From assembly GCA_947478955.1 (NCBI GenBank), contig CANJXJ010000004.1, positions 1 through 48,675 on the forward strand: DNA of 48,675 bases, read 5' to 3'. The stretch's first letter is position 1. Each line of letters starts with the position of its first letter. This DNA is from Alphaproteobacteria bacterium. GTDB taxonomy: Bacteria; Pseudomonadota; Alphaproteobacteria; Paracaedibacterales; CAITNM01. The translations under genes were made by a program, and so were the position numbers. The notes beneath the pieces are model-generated. The model ran no database searches and had not been told where the DNA came from. It saw only the letters and a program-made list of their open reading frames with translations. This document shows, piece by piece, positions 35,141 to 44,152 of the stretch.

Positions 35141-36354
35141 AAATAAAAGAAGCAATATTATTTTTAGCAAGGCCAGAAAAAAAGAAGTATCTTGTTTATT
35201 TGATTTTTTCTTTTTTGTTAGCATATGTTTTTCTACTTAAGTTTTCATTCTCTTTTTTTGGATTTCTTATTGTATTTTCTTTTTTTGCATTGTATGAAAT
35301 CACTTTTAGATATGTCTATAGAAAATACTATGGCAAAGATTTACCCGAGAAATTTCCCATAAAAGAGACGGATATCCCTATTGAAGAACATCCTTATTTG
35401 CCATGGGTGCATAAAAAGAATTACTCCCCTTGTTTAAATAAAAAAATCTATGCTGAAGATAGAGCTGGATTTATGTTGGGGGGGTTAAAAACAAATAATT
35501 TAAGGCATGTAAATGGTATTGATGGCGGAAGAGAAGTTAAAATCCCTAAACCTTCTGGTATGTTCAGAATTGTTTGTTTAGGGGATTCTGCGACTAGTAA
35601 TTATGCGAAGACACGCAATAATGACTTTATTAGTTGGCCTTTAATGCTTGAGGAGAAATTAAAAAAAATAAATCCTAAAATTGAAGTGAATAATTGTGGC
35701 CAGGGTGGTTACTGCATAAATGAGATATTAATTAAATTTATGATCGATACTATTGATACTGAACCAAATATGATTATCCTATATCATGCCTTCTCAAATA
35801 TTAGAGGGTATCTTACTGATGGATTTGAACGAGATTTTTATCATTTTCGAAAAACTTTTCCCACATCGTATCCAAAAAAAATAAAAGCTGCCAATCTTAT
35901 TCCTACATTTGGGCTTTGGACCCTAAGGTACCTTGTTGGGGAATATCTTACTTATTTTAATATTAAGGAAGATTTAGTGCGTTCTATCAATAGAAACAAT
36001 ACTATAAACAGAGAAAAAGAACCGGAAGGGTTGGAAGTTTTTAAGAGAAATCTAGAAACACTTATTCATGTATGTGAAGGAAGAAAGATCCAGTTGGTTC
36101 TTTCAACGTATTGCTACTATCTCTACGATAAAATCAAAGATAGCACTATCCATCTTAAATTTTATGATATTTTGCAAAAAGAAAATGAGATAACAAGGCA
36201 GTTAGCTCTTCAGCATTCTTTACCGCTTATTGAAATGCAAAAATTAGTCCCCCACAATAAGGACAATTTTGTAGATGAGGTGCATCCAAGTGAAAAAGGA
36301 ATGGAAATTTTTGCAGAATCAGTCTACTCAGCAATAAAAGACAAGGTAAACTAA
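35134..36354 (+). CDS. Membrane-anchored SGNH/GDSL hydrolase-like protein
   Basis: The 406-residue protein begins with a basic tail, then two hydrophobic segments (residues ~20-55: YLVYLIFSFLLAYVFLLKF and LIVFSFFALYEI), and continues as an SGNH domain: FRIVCLGDSATSNYA with the catalytic Ser, VNNCGQGGYCINE with Gly/Asn, and the DEVHPSEKG Asp-His pair near the C-terminus. Such anchored enzymes add or remove O-acetyl groups on glycans. The GTG start overlaps the previous stop. Topology (domain inside or outside) is uncertain. Confidence 0.78.
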   Translation: MLKIKEAILFLARPEKKKYLVYLIFSFLLAYVFLLKFSFSFFGFLIVFSFFALYEITFRYVYRKYYGKDLPEKFPIKETDIPIEEHPYLPWVHKKNYSPCLNKKIYAEDRAGFMLGGLKTNNLRHVNGIDGGREVKIPKPSGMFRIVCLGDSATSNYAKTRNNDFISWPLMLEEKLKKINPKIEVNNCGQGGYCINEILIKFMIDTIDTEPNMIILYHAFSNIRGYLTDGFERDFYHFRKTFPTSYPKKIKAANLIPTFGLWTLRYLVGEYLTYFNIKEDLVRSINRNNTINREKEPEGLEVFKRNLETLIHVCEGRKIQLVLSTYCYYLYDKIKDSTIHLKFYDILQKENEITRQLALQHSLPLIEMQKLVPHNKDNFVDEVHPSEKGMEIFAESVYSAIKDKVN

Positions 36355-37262
36355 TGGCTCTTCCTAATCAATGTCCTCTCTGCTCTTCTGGCAGGGAAAA
36401 TCAGTCGGTTATAACGCCCCATGTATATGGTGATAAACAAAGCATTCATACATTTTTCAAATGTAGTAAATGCGATGTGATATATCTGTTTCCGCAATTA
36501 ACTCCAGAGCAAGAGCATAAATTTTACGCTCAAGAGTTTGAGGGATTTATGAATGCAAGATCTGGAGAAAATGCTGGTTGGGATGGGCCTGAGAGTCATG
36601 TGAAATCTAATCAAGGGCAATTTGATAGGCGCTGGAAATATCTTCAAAGCATGTTACCAGAGCAGGGCAAAATTTTGGAGTTTGGTTGTTCTTCAGGGTT
36701 TATGCTTTATCCCCTTCAAGAAAAAGGTTATGAATGTTCTGGTATAGAGCCATCCGGAGTATTTTCAGAGTACGTACGTTCTAAAAATGTTGAAATTTTT
36801 GAAAGCACTTCTGCTTTAGGGGCTGATTTTGACGTGGTAATGCACTATTTTGTCCTTGAACATGTGAAAGAACCAGCGCTTTTTTTGGAAGAAAATCTAC
36901 GGTTATTAAAGCCGGGCGGGACTCTTATTATTGAAATTCCAAATGCTGATGACCCGTTATACACAATTTACGATATTCCTGCATTTGAACGTTTTTATTG
37001 GTCGATTGCGCATCATTGGTATTTTACCAAGGAATCATTCGAATACCTTCTTAACAGTATAAGCGGTATATCTTTTGAAATAATACTTGATCAACGTTAT
37101 GATCTTTCAAATCACATGGTTTGGGCGCGTGATGGTAAACCAGCTGGTATGGGTAAGTTTAGTGGGAAGTTAGGGACAGAAATAGAAAATCAGTATCGTA
37201 AAGCTTTAATAGATTCTGGGTATGCAGATACTGTTATTGGAATAATTAAAAAGAATAATTAA
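36354..37262 (+). CDS. Methyltransferase with N-terminal zinc-ribbon
   Basis: The 302-residue protein has CPLC and CSKC pairs (residues ~8-40) followed by LPEQGKILEFGCSSGFMLYPL (SAM motif I), MHYFVLEHVKEPALFLEENL and LKPGGTLIIEIPNA. This resembles the first two parts of sugar C-methyltransferases and of two-part methyltransferases of glycan clusters, but it is shorter and lacks the C-terminal domain of TylC3-type enzymes. The ATG shares a base with the preceding TAA stop. The target is unknown. Confidence 0.8.
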   Translation: MALPNQCPLCSSGRENQSVITPHVYGDKQSIHTFFKCSKCDVIYLFPQLTPEQEHKFYAQEFEGFMNARSGENAGWDGPESHVKSNQGQFDRRWKYLQSMLPEQGKILEFGCSSGFMLYPLQEKGYECSGIEPSGVFSEYVRSKNVEIFESTSALGADFDVVMHYFVLEHVKEPALFLEENLRLLKPGGTLIIEIPNADDPLYTIYDIPAFERFYWSIAHHWYFTKESFEYLLNSISGISFEIILDQRYDLSNHMVWARDGKPAGMGKFSGKLGTEIENQYRKALIDSGYADTVIGIIKKNN

Positions 37263-37270
37263 GGACAAAA

Positions 37271-38191
37271 ATGAAACTTCTCATCACAGGTGTTGCAGGT
37301 TTTATTGGCGCAAAAGTTGCTGAAGCTGCCCTTGATAATGGTTATGTTGTTGTCGGTGTCGATGATCTCTCTCAAGGGTATGCGGGTAACGTTCCTAGCG
37401 GCTGTGAGTTTATCAAGGGTAATTTGATTGATCCAAATTTTGTGAATAGCTTACCAAAAGATTGCGAGGTAATTCTACATCTTGCAGGTCAATCTTCAGG
37501 TGAAATAAGTTTTGATAACCCCATATCGGATCTTGAAAAAAATACAATTTCCACTCTTAACCTTATTAAATATGGCATTAGCAATAGAATTAAAAAAATG
37601 GTTTACGCAAGCTCCATGTCGGTTTATGGAGCAACGGAAGATAGACCAATTGATGAGTCATATGTATGCGCGCCTCTTTCATGTTACGGGGTTGGAAAGC
37701 TAGCTGCCGAAAATTACTTAAGAATTTATCAAGAGCAAATACCCCACACAATTTTTCGAATGTTTAATGTTTATGGCCCGGGTCAAGATATGAACAACCT
37801 TCGCCAAGGAATGGTGAGTATTTACTTGGCGCACATTCTAAAAAATGGACACATCCCCGTTAAAGGAGGGGTGACAAGATTTAGAGATTTTATTTACATA
37901 GATGATGTTGTGAATATTTGGTTAAAATCTATTGAGAATAATGACCTTAATAATCAGTGCTTTAATTTGGGTACTGGAGTAAAAACAACAGTTTTAGAGC
38001 TTTTGCAAAAAATTCAAGGCATATTGCCAGATTTTACTTGGGAAGAAGTTCAAAACACACTTGGCGATCAATTTGGAATTTATGCAGATACAAAAAAAAT
38101 TAAAAACTTGCTCGTGAATTACTCATTCACTTCGCTTGATGCGGGGTTATTAAAGTTTATTGAATGGCTGAAAAAAAATCAAAATCTTTAG
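37271..38191 (+). CDS. NAD-dependent epimerase/dehydratase (GalE-like)
   Basis: The 306-residue protein has the Rossmann loop GVAGFIGAKVAEAAL, and the active-site line ASSMSVYGATEDRPIDES, then CYGVGKLAAENY (Ser, Tyr, Lys). GPGQDMNNLRQGMVSIYLA and GGVTRFRDFIYIDDV follow UDP-glucose 4-epimerase-type sequences. It likely epimerises or dehydrates a nucleotide sugar. It overlaps the next gene by 28 bp, so the next gene's start is uncertain. Confidence 0.85.
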   Translation: MKLLITGVAGFIGAKVAEAALDNGYVVVGVDDLSQGYAGNVPSGCEFIKGNLIDPNFVNSLPKDCEVILHLAGQSSGEISFDNPISDLEKNTISTLNLIKYGISNRIKKMVYASSMSVYGATEDRPIDESYVCAPLSCYGVGKLAAENYLRIYQEQIPHTIFRMFNVYGPGQDMNNLRQGMVSIYLAHILKNGHIPVKGGVTRFRDFIYIDDVVNIWLKSIENNDLNNQCFNLGTGVKTTVLELLQKIQGILPDFTWEEVQNTLGDQFGIYADTKKIKNLLVNYSFTSLDAGLLKFIEWLKKNQNL

Positions 38192-39849
38192 TTCATTTAC
38201 TTCAGAATCCTTTAGAAATCAAGAATGACGTCCCTATTTACTATACAGGGATTAAGAGATTTTCTAACGGTCAGTCGCTGAATGTAAATGATATAGATAC
38301 CAACACATTAAATGAAATTAATGAGTTTGTAGTGAATTTAGATGCATTTTTTGGCAGTAAACTTTTTACCTTAACGAGTGCTTTAAGCGCTAACCGATAT
38401 TTATCACCGCTCTATGACAATTTTCTTAAGGGGTGGTGCGTATTGAAAATATTAAGAGAGCATCCTGAAATCTACTTATTGGTAGATAATTATAATGAAC
38501 AATGTTTATGGGAAGATTTTTTTTTAGCAAATAATGTACAGGTTATTTCAAAAAGCAAGAGTGTTTTATTTTCTCGAATTAAATCTTTTATGAGAGAAAT
38601 CGTATGTGTTTTGAAAGAGTATTTTTGGGTAAGTTGTACTCAAAAAAAGAAGCAACCTTTTTCAAAAATTATTTTTATGGAGTGGATCAATGAAAAAAAT
38701 AAATCTTTTGAGCAAATTATAAACCACTCAGCATATTTCGGAAAATTTTTGAAAGATATGCATCAAAAAAAGCCGGTTTCTATACTGGGAAATATCTTAA
38801 ATGGGCATCAAGACTTTAAGGAAATCATTAAGTCAGATTGCAATTTTATCAAAGAACAAACTTCCTTAGGGGATATCGCTTGGTCTTTCTTGAAAAGCTT
38901 TAAACTGTTAGCTTCAATTAAAGAGAAAATTATCTTTCAAAATTGTGATTTTACACCAATTGTAACTCAGGCCTTAAAAAAAGATTTTTGGGATGCTTCC
39001 TATTTAAAGCATCTTTTATTTTATAAAGCCTTCAAAAAAATCTGTTTAAATGCTTCAAACCACGTAACAATTATTTATCCTTTCGAAAATCAGCCATGGG
39101 AAAAGGCTTTAATTATGGCCACTTCTGAGAAGGCAAATAAGATCAAGCTATTTGCTTATCAGTTTTTTCCAATTCCTGAAAATTTTTTGATTCATTGTTT
39201 TTCTAAGAAAGCAAAAAATTGTGCAATGTTTCCTAATAAAATTTTAACAAGTGATATGCATTCTAATCATCTTTTACAGAAACAAGGCATTTCTACGCTT
39301 AAGTTAGGTAGTATGCGTTATAGTCATTTGCTTAATTATCAGAAGGATTCTGCGATAAGAAAAAAAATATTATGTTCTCTTTTTTTGGATGAGATTGAAA
39401 TTATTTCTATGGTCAAAAAAATGGTAAAAATTTCAAAGCATGTTGAGTATGATTTTATCATTAATTACCATCCTTCTTTATCCGCTGACATAATTGGAAA
39501 AATAAAAAATGTAGCTAAAGATTCTAAAAATATTACGTTGTCTGATATGAAGGTTGTAGATCTTTTAGATGATGTATTTTTGCTTATTTACAACTCATCG
39601 TCCGTTTTTTTAGAAGCAGCCTTACGTGGAATTGCTGTTTTGTATTTGCCTTGTGATGAGATTGTTAATCTTGATCGATTCCAGGGCTGTGGAGGAGTGA
39701 TTGAAAGTGAGGAAGAGACGATTTCTTTTATTCAAAAGCTGAGGGTTGATAAGAATTTTTATGAAGCTTATGCTTCAGAAGTTTATAAAAAATCAAATCA
39801 AATGATTATTCCCTATCATAAACAAGTTATAGAAAGGCTAGATTTATGA
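38164..39849 (+). CDS. Large surface-carbohydrate protein, possible GT-B glycosyltransferase
   Basis: The 561-residue protein is not clearly recognised. The C-terminal half has a GT-B-like pattern: IIYPFENQPWEKALIMAT, FDFIINYHPSL-like strands and SSSVFLEAALRGIAVLYLPCD near the end, similar to surface-polysaccharide and LIC13510-type proteins. No signal peptide is seen. Its start lies 28 bp inside the previous gene, so the first residues are tentative. Position directly ahead of a CDP-sugar synthesis set suggests that it transfers one of the locus sugars; this is inferred. Confidence 0.55.
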   Translation: MAEKKSKSLVHLLQNPLEIKNDVPIYYTGIKRFSNGQSLNVNDIDTNTLNEINEFVVNLDAFFGSKLFTLTSALSANRYLSPLYDNFLKGWCVLKILREHPEIYLLVDNYNEQCLWEDFFLANNVQVISKSKSVLFSRIKSFMREIVCVLKEYFWVSCTQKKKQPFSKIIFMEWINEKNKSFEQIINHSAYFGKFLKDMHQKKPVSILGNILNGHQDFKEIIKSDCNFIKEQTSLGDIAWSFLKSFKLLASIKEKIIFQNCDFTPIVTQALKKDFWDASYLKHLLFYKAFKKICLNASNHVTIIYPFENQPWEKALIMATSEKANKIKLFAYQFFPIPENFLIHCFSKKAKNCAMFPNKILTSDMHSNHLLQKQGISTLKLGSMRYSHLLNYQKDSAIRKKILCSLFLDEIEIISMVKKMVKISKHVEYDFIINYHPSLSADIIGKIKNVAKDSKNITLSDMKVVDLLDDVFLLIYNSSSVFLEAALRGIAVLYLPCDEIVNLDRFQGCGGVIESEEETISFIQKLRVDKNFYEAYASEVYKKSNQMIIPYHKQVIERLDL

Positions 39850-40625
39850 AAACCGTTATTCTTGCTGGTGGCTATGGTACGCGTATTCGTGATGTAACGC
39901 ACGATCTTCCAAAGCCTATGATTCCTGTGGGAAATTATCCTGTTCTTTGGCATATTATGAAGCAATATGCTCATTATGAAATGAATGAATTTGTTCTGTG
40001 CCTTGGGTATAAAAGTGAAGTCATCAAGGATTATTTTCTAAATTATCAAAAACGTCAAAATGACTTTACTCTAGATTTAAAAAATCAAATCATTACAGAC
40101 CATACGAATCGCGCAATCGATGATTGGAAAATCACCTTTGCAGAAACAGGACTAAATTCTTTAACCGGTGGACGTGTCTTTAGGGTAAAACAATATATTG
40201 AAAAAGATGAATATTTTATGTTGACCTATGGAGATGGAGTCTCAAACATTGATATAAAAAAACTTATAGAATTTCACAAATCACACGGTAAATTAATGAC
40301 AGTAACTGGAGCTCATCCACCAGGAAGATTTGGTGAGCTTGATCTAAATGAGAATCAAGTGATTGGATTTAATGAAAAACCTCAAGCGACTGAAGGTTGG
40401 ATTTCGGCAGGTTTTTTTGTATGTAGTCGTAAGGTGCTGGATTATCTTACCCCCAATGAAGACTTAATTTTTGAAAAAGAACCTATTGAAAATATTGTAA
40501 AGAGTGGTCAAATGATGGTTTATAAACATCACGGATTTTGGCATCCCATGGATACATCTCGTGACTACCAGCTTTTAAATCAGTTATGGGAACAGAAAAA
40601 CGCACCTTGGAAAATCTGGCAATGA
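39846..40625 (+). CDS. rfbF: Glucose-1-phosphate cytidylyltransferase
   Basis: RfbF makes CDP-glucose from CTP and glucose-1-phosphate, the entry to CDP-dideoxy and branched sugars. The 259-residue protein has VILAGGYGTRIRDVTHDLPKP at the N-terminus, LTYGDGVSNID at the metal site and EPIENIVKSGQM. Length matches RfbF (~257). rfbG follows with a 4-bp ATGA overlap. Identity is clear from motifs and pairing. Confidence 0.95.
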   Translation: MKTVILAGGYGTRIRDVTHDLPKPMIPVGNYPVLWHIMKQYAHYEMNEFVLCLGYKSEVIKDYFLNYQKRQNDFTLDLKNQIITDHTNRAIDDWKITFAETGLNSLTGGRVFRVKQYIEKDEYFMLTYGDGVSNIDIKKLIEFHKSHGKLMTVTGAHPPGRFGELDLNENQVIGFNEKPQATEGWISAGFFVCSRKVLDYLTPNEDLIFEKEPIENIVKSGQMMVYKHHGFWHPMDTSRDYQLLNQLWEQKNAPWKIWQ

Positions 40626-41683
40626 ATATTCAAGAATTTTACAAAAATAAAAAAGTCTTTATCACAGGACATACAGGTTTCAAAGGAGCTTGGCTTGCTT
40701 ATTGGCTTAAAGAGCTTGGCGCAGATGTTACGGGTTATGCCTTGCAGCCAGAATATGAAAGATCATTATTTGAACTCTTAAATCTTGATCAGAAACTTCA
40801 ACATCATGTAGGAGATGTGCGTGATTTGGAAGCTCTCTCGAATGCTATAAATCAAGCTAAGCCTGACATCATTTTTCACTTGGCAGCACAAGCTATTGTG
40901 AGAAAATCTTATGATGATCCTCTGTTAACATTCAGTACCAATGTGATGGGATCTTTAAATCTTTTGGAGTCAGTCAGGCATTGTGACTCTGTTAGGTCAT
41001 TAGTCTATATCACTTCAGATAAATGTTATTGGAATAGTGAGTGGGTCTGGGGCTATAGAGAAACAGATGCTTTAGGAGGTCCCGATCCATATAGCGCATC
41101 AAAGGCTTGCGCAGAGCATGTTTTTAAAAGTTATTTTTTATCTTATTTCAAAGAACGTAAAATTTTTGGGTGCGGATCAACAAGGGCAGGGAATGTAATC
41201 GGAGGGGGCGATCGTGCTAAAGATCGCATTGTACCGGACATTATTAAGGCTGTAGAGAATCAAGCTTCTGTTGTTTTAAGAAATCCTCAATCAACACGTC
41301 CTTGGCAACATGTTTTGGATCCTCTGCACGGCTATATGTGTTTAGGAATGCATCTTTATAATAATCCTGATCGATATAATGGGGAAGCATGGAACTTTGG
41401 GCCATCAAACCAATCTATTAAGACGGTCCATGAGCTTACAAAAATACTCGCGAGTTTATGGAGTAATGCTTCTATTGAAATTCCATCTCTTCAAAATCAG
41501 CCTTATGAATCAAACCTTCTGCATTTATCCATAGATAAGGCACAAAGTTTGTTGAAGTGGGAGCCAAAGTGGCACTTTAATCAGGCAGTTATGAAAACTG
41601 GAGAATGGTATAAACGTGTGCAAAATGGAGAAGAAGCTTCAAAAGTAACGAGCGAGCAGATAATGGATTTTATGAATGCCTGA
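40622..41683 (+). CDS. rfbG: CDP-glucose 4,6-dehydratase
   Basis: RfbG converts CDP-glucose to CDP-4-keto-6-deoxyglucose. The ATG at 40622 gives 353 residues (MNIQEFYKNKKVFITGHTGF), the usual length; an upstream ATG at 40586 sits inside rfbF. The NAD loop is GHTGFKGAWLAYWL; the active site is ITSDKCYWN with YSASKACAEHVF; RPWQHVLDP is conserved. Both RfbF and RfbG are complete. The next gene is a DegT aminotransferase and not an RfbH-type dehydrase. Confidence 0.95.
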   Translation: MNIQEFYKNKKVFITGHTGFKGAWLAYWLKELGADVTGYALQPEYERSLFELLNLDQKLQHHVGDVRDLEALSNAINQAKPDIIFHLAAQAIVRKSYDDPLLTFSTNVMGSLNLLESVRHCDSVRSLVYITSDKCYWNSEWVWGYRETDALGGPDPYSASKACAEHVFKSYFLSYFKERKIFGCGSTRAGNVIGGGDRAKDRIVPDIIKAVENQASVVLRNPQSTRPWQHVLDPLHGYMCLGMHLYNNPDRYNGEAWNFGPSNQSIKTVHELTKILASLWSNASIEIPSLQNQPYESNLLHLSIDKAQSLLKWEPKWHFNQAVMKTGEWYKRVQNGEEASKVTSEQIMDFMNA

Positions 41684-42794
41684 ATTAATTAAATTATCCA
41701 AGTCTTGCATTGGTAAAGAGGAAAAATTTGCTGTAGCCCGTGTTCTTGATGCTGGATATCTAGGCATGGGGCAAGAAGTTATGTTTTTTGAAAAAGAACT
41801 GGAGGCTTTTTTTTCCAATAACGTTCATGTTGCATGTGTGAATACAGGTACTTCCGCGCTTCATTTAGCACTTCAAGCATGTGATATAGGTGCTGGAGAT
41901 GAAGTCGTTATTCCTAGTATTACTTATATTGCGTCATTTCAAGCAACATCTGCTACAGGGGCAAAACCAATTGCCTGTGATATTGACCCAAAAACAGGTT
42001 GTTTATCTTTAAAAGCACTGCGAAATAAAATCACCAAAAATACTAAAGCAATAATGTATGTGCACTATGCTAGTGGGGTTGGAGAGCGAGATTCTATATT
42101 TGCATTTGCAAAAGAGTTTAATTTAAGGGTTATCGAGGACGCTGCTCACTCTTTTGGGGGGCGTTACAAAGGCAAGCGAATTGGAGAAGATGCTGATATA
42201 GCTTGTTTTAGTTTCGATGGCATAAAAAATATCACATGTGGTGAAGGCGGGGGGGTTGTTTCATCAGATCAGAAACTTATTGATAAAATACGTGATCTGC
42301 GTTTGCTTGGTGTACAAAAAGATACTGAAAAACGCTATTCTGGCCAGCGCTCTTGGGACTTTGATGTTGAAGAGCAAGGGTGGCGATATCATATGAGTAA
42401 TATAAATGCCGCTATTGGACGAGAGCAATTAAAGAAATTTGATGATTTTTCAGACAAAAGGCGTTCTTTGGCAAAGTTATATGTTGAACAACTAAAGGGT
42501 CTTCCTATAAAAACATTAGATTTAAATTTTGATGAGATTGTTCCACATATTTTTCCCATTTTGATTACGGATCAAAAAAGAGAGTTTCTAAAAGAATTCC
42601 TTTATCAGCACGATGTGGAGACAGGCATTCATTACAAACCAAACCATTTGCTAACTAAGTATAAGGGCATTGATTGTCCTAATGCTGAAATTTTTGGGGA
42701 ATGCCTTCTGAGTTTGCCGCTGCATGTTGAGTTAAAAGCAGAAGATGTTGTAAGGGTTACGTCGTTGATAAAAAAATACTTGGAAAAAGCATGA
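41676..42794 (+). CDS. DegT/DnrJ/EryC1/StrS-family sugar aminotransferase
   Basis: The 372-residue PLP enzyme has IEDAAHSFGG and the PLP lysine Lys184 in CFSFDGIKNITCGEGGG. The lysine is intact, and the protein is ~60 residues shorter than RfbH with no iron-sulphur cysteine set, so it is a transaminase and not the C3-dehydrase of the CDP-abequose type. It follows rfbFG with an 8-bp overlap, so the likely substrate is CDP-4-keto-6-deoxyglucose, giving a CDP-4-amino-4,6-dideoxyhexose. Substrate inferred from position. Confidence 0.87.
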   Translation: MPELIKLSKSCIGKEEKFAVARVLDAGYLGMGQEVMFFEKELEAFFSNNVHVACVNTGTSALHLALQACDIGAGDEVVIPSITYIASFQATSATGAKPIACDIDPKTGCLSLKALRNKITKNTKAIMYVHYASGVGERDSIFAFAKEFNLRVIEDAAHSFGGRYKGKRIGEDADIACFSFDGIKNITCGEGGGVVSSDQKLIDKIRDLRLLGVQKDTEKRYSGQRSWDFDVEEQGWRYHMSNINAAIGREQLKKFDDFSDKRRSLAKLYVEQLKGLPIKTLDLNFDEIVPHIFPILITDQKREFLKEFLYQHDVETGIHYKPNHLLTKYKGIDCPNAEIFGECLLSLPLHVELKAEDVVRVTSLIKKYLEKA

Positions 42795-43579
42795 AAATAC
42801 CTTTTTATCAAGAAACGTGGTTTGGAATTGATCTCAATGCACTTTCTAAGCAAGAAAATCTTTCAATTGAAAGCGTAGCTAGTGAAAAGCTTTATCATCA
42901 CATCTATAAAGAATTAATCACAAACGATGTGAATCTTGTTGCAGATGAGTGGATAAAAAACAAACACTGCCTATCTGAGTGGTTATCTAATTTTATGCAT
43001 GAAAAAAACCTTCAGCAAAAATTAATTCTTTCTGTTGGTTGTGGTTTAGGTGTTGTTGAACAACCGCTAGTGAAAAAAGGAATAAGAGTTGATTTACAGG
43101 AATGCCAGCTTCTGTCGATACAGTATCTTCAAAAAAATCATCCAGAAGAATTTCAAAAAATTAATTTTATTCATTCATTAGATTTAAAAGAAATTGGGGG
43201 CTATAGCTACGATGCAGTAATGGCTATAACATCAACATATTGTCTAAATGATCAAGCGCTTTCAGAATTTCTGCATACAGTGCACAGAATACTTAAAAAA
43301 AAGGGAATTTTTATTTGGTACGAAACGGTTCTAAGTGCTACTAACATAATTCACTTTTTAAAAAATAAGTTACGAGGCAACAAGGCCGAAGGAGTTCTTT
43401 GGGGATGGAAGAGGTCACAAAGAACTTTAATGAATCAAGCTTTAAAACATAATTTTGTGCTGGAAGAAAGTTATTGGTTCGATAAAAATAATAAAGCAAT
43501 TAGCCCCCGAACTATTTTAGGAATTTCGCTGGGGCTTGATGCTGCTTGGCAAATGATGGTGTTTCAAAAAAATGATTAG
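42791..43579 (+). CDS. Class I SAM-dependent methyltransferase
   Basis: The 262-residue protein has a ~75-residue N-terminal extension, then LILSVGCGLGVVEQPLVKKG as SAM motif I, DAVMAITSTYCLND and ILKKKGIFIWYE as post-motifs. It overlaps the aminotransferase by 4 bp, which suggests that it N- or C-methylates the amino sugar made there. The acidic SAM ribose-binding residue sits in VDLQECQLL. The family is otherwise unassigned. Confidence 0.75.
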   Translation: MKIPFYQETWFGIDLNALSKQENLSIESVASEKLYHHIYKELITNDVNLVADEWIKNKHCLSEWLSNFMHEKNLQQKLILSVGCGLGVVEQPLVKKGIRVDLQECQLLSIQYLQKNHPEEFQKINFIHSLDLKEIGGYSYDAVMAITSTYCLNDQALSEFLHTVHRILKKKGIFIWYETVLSATNIIHFLKNKLRGNKAEGVLWGWKRSQRTLMNQALKHNFVLEESYWFDKNNKAISPRTILGISLGLDAAWQMMVFQKND

Positions 43580-44021
43580 TGGTATTATTCAAACTCCCTT
43601 AAAGCAGATTCATGACGAACGCGGTAAAGTAATGCATATGCTTCGCTCTTCTGATCCTCACTTTCAAAAATTTGGAGAGGTGTATTTTTCTTGGATCTAT
43701 CCAGATGTTATAAAAGCTTGGCATAAGCATACCGAAATGGTAATGAATTATGCTGTGCCTGTAGGCACTATAAAATTGGTTTTGTATGATGACCGCTCCG
43801 ATAGTACAACGTATAAACAAATCAATGAATTTTTTATGAATGCTGAAAATTATTATTTACTCACAATTCCTTGTGGAATTTGGTATGGGTTTAAGGCGGT
43901 TGGAAATCAGCCTGCAATGATTGTTAACTGTTCTACCATATCTCATGATCCTAAAGAAATTATAAGAATTAATTTTGACGATTCTTCAATACCTTATTGT
44001 TGGGATGTTCAGCATGGCTGA
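43572..44021 (+). CDS. RmlC-like sugar 3,5-epimerase family cupin
   Basis: The 149-residue protein follows the dTDP-4-dehydrorhamnose 3,5-epimerase fold: SGIIQTPLKQIHDERGKVMHML at the start, the active-site-like AWHKHTEMVMNYAVPVG with the conserved His, LVLYDDRSDS, and LTIPCGIWYGFKAVG. It is shorter than RmlC (~180) and may be an epimerase or a ketosugar isomerase for the CDP branch. Its last ~140 bp are duplicated at 45182-45324. Its stop lies inside a vestigial copy of the GT2 start (ATGGCTGATTGTC). Confidence 0.82.
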   Translation: MISGIIQTPLKQIHDERGKVMHMLRSSDPHFQKFGEVYFSWIYPDVIKAWHKHTEMVMNYAVPVGTIKLVLYDDRSDSTTYKQINEFFMNAENYYLLTIPCGIWYGFKAVGNQPAMIVNCSTISHDPKEIIRINFDDSSIPYCWDVQHG

Positions 44022-44026
44022 TTGTC
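43884..44026 (+). repeat. 143-bp direct repeat, copy 1 (copy 2 at 45182-45324)
   Basis: The 3' end of the cupin gene and the first codons of the following glycosyltransferase (ATGGCTGATTGTC) recur 1298 bp downstream, same orientation, same length, with about nine mismatches. Copy 1 keeps the intact cupin end; copy 2 keeps the intact glycosyltransferase start. The repeats bracket the dioxygenase gene. Confidence 0.9.
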
Positions 44027-44062
44027 TTTTATGTAATATTTATTAACTTAAAAATTTTTATG

Positions 44063-44068
44063 TATAGT
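44063..44068 (+). promoter_or_regulatory. Possible -10 element for the inserted dioxygenase gene
   Basis: TATAGT preceded by TG (extended -10 style, TGTATAGT) lies in the very AT-rich 131-bp gap at 44022-44152. No good -35 is seen at 17 bp. GGGG a few bases before the ATG at 44153 serves as ribosome-binding site. This gap breaks the tight packing of the operon. Confidence 0.25.
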
Positions 44069-44152
44069 ATGTCTACAAAATTACACATAAAAATTACATA
44101 ATTCGTGAAAATTTTGAAAAATTAACAGTATTATTTTATAAAAAGGGGCAAA

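Noticed and set aside
41676-42794. RfbH-type CDP-4-keto-6-deoxyglucose-3-dehydrase
   Set aside because: PLP lysine present, protein shorter and no iron-sulphur cysteines, so it is a transaminase.
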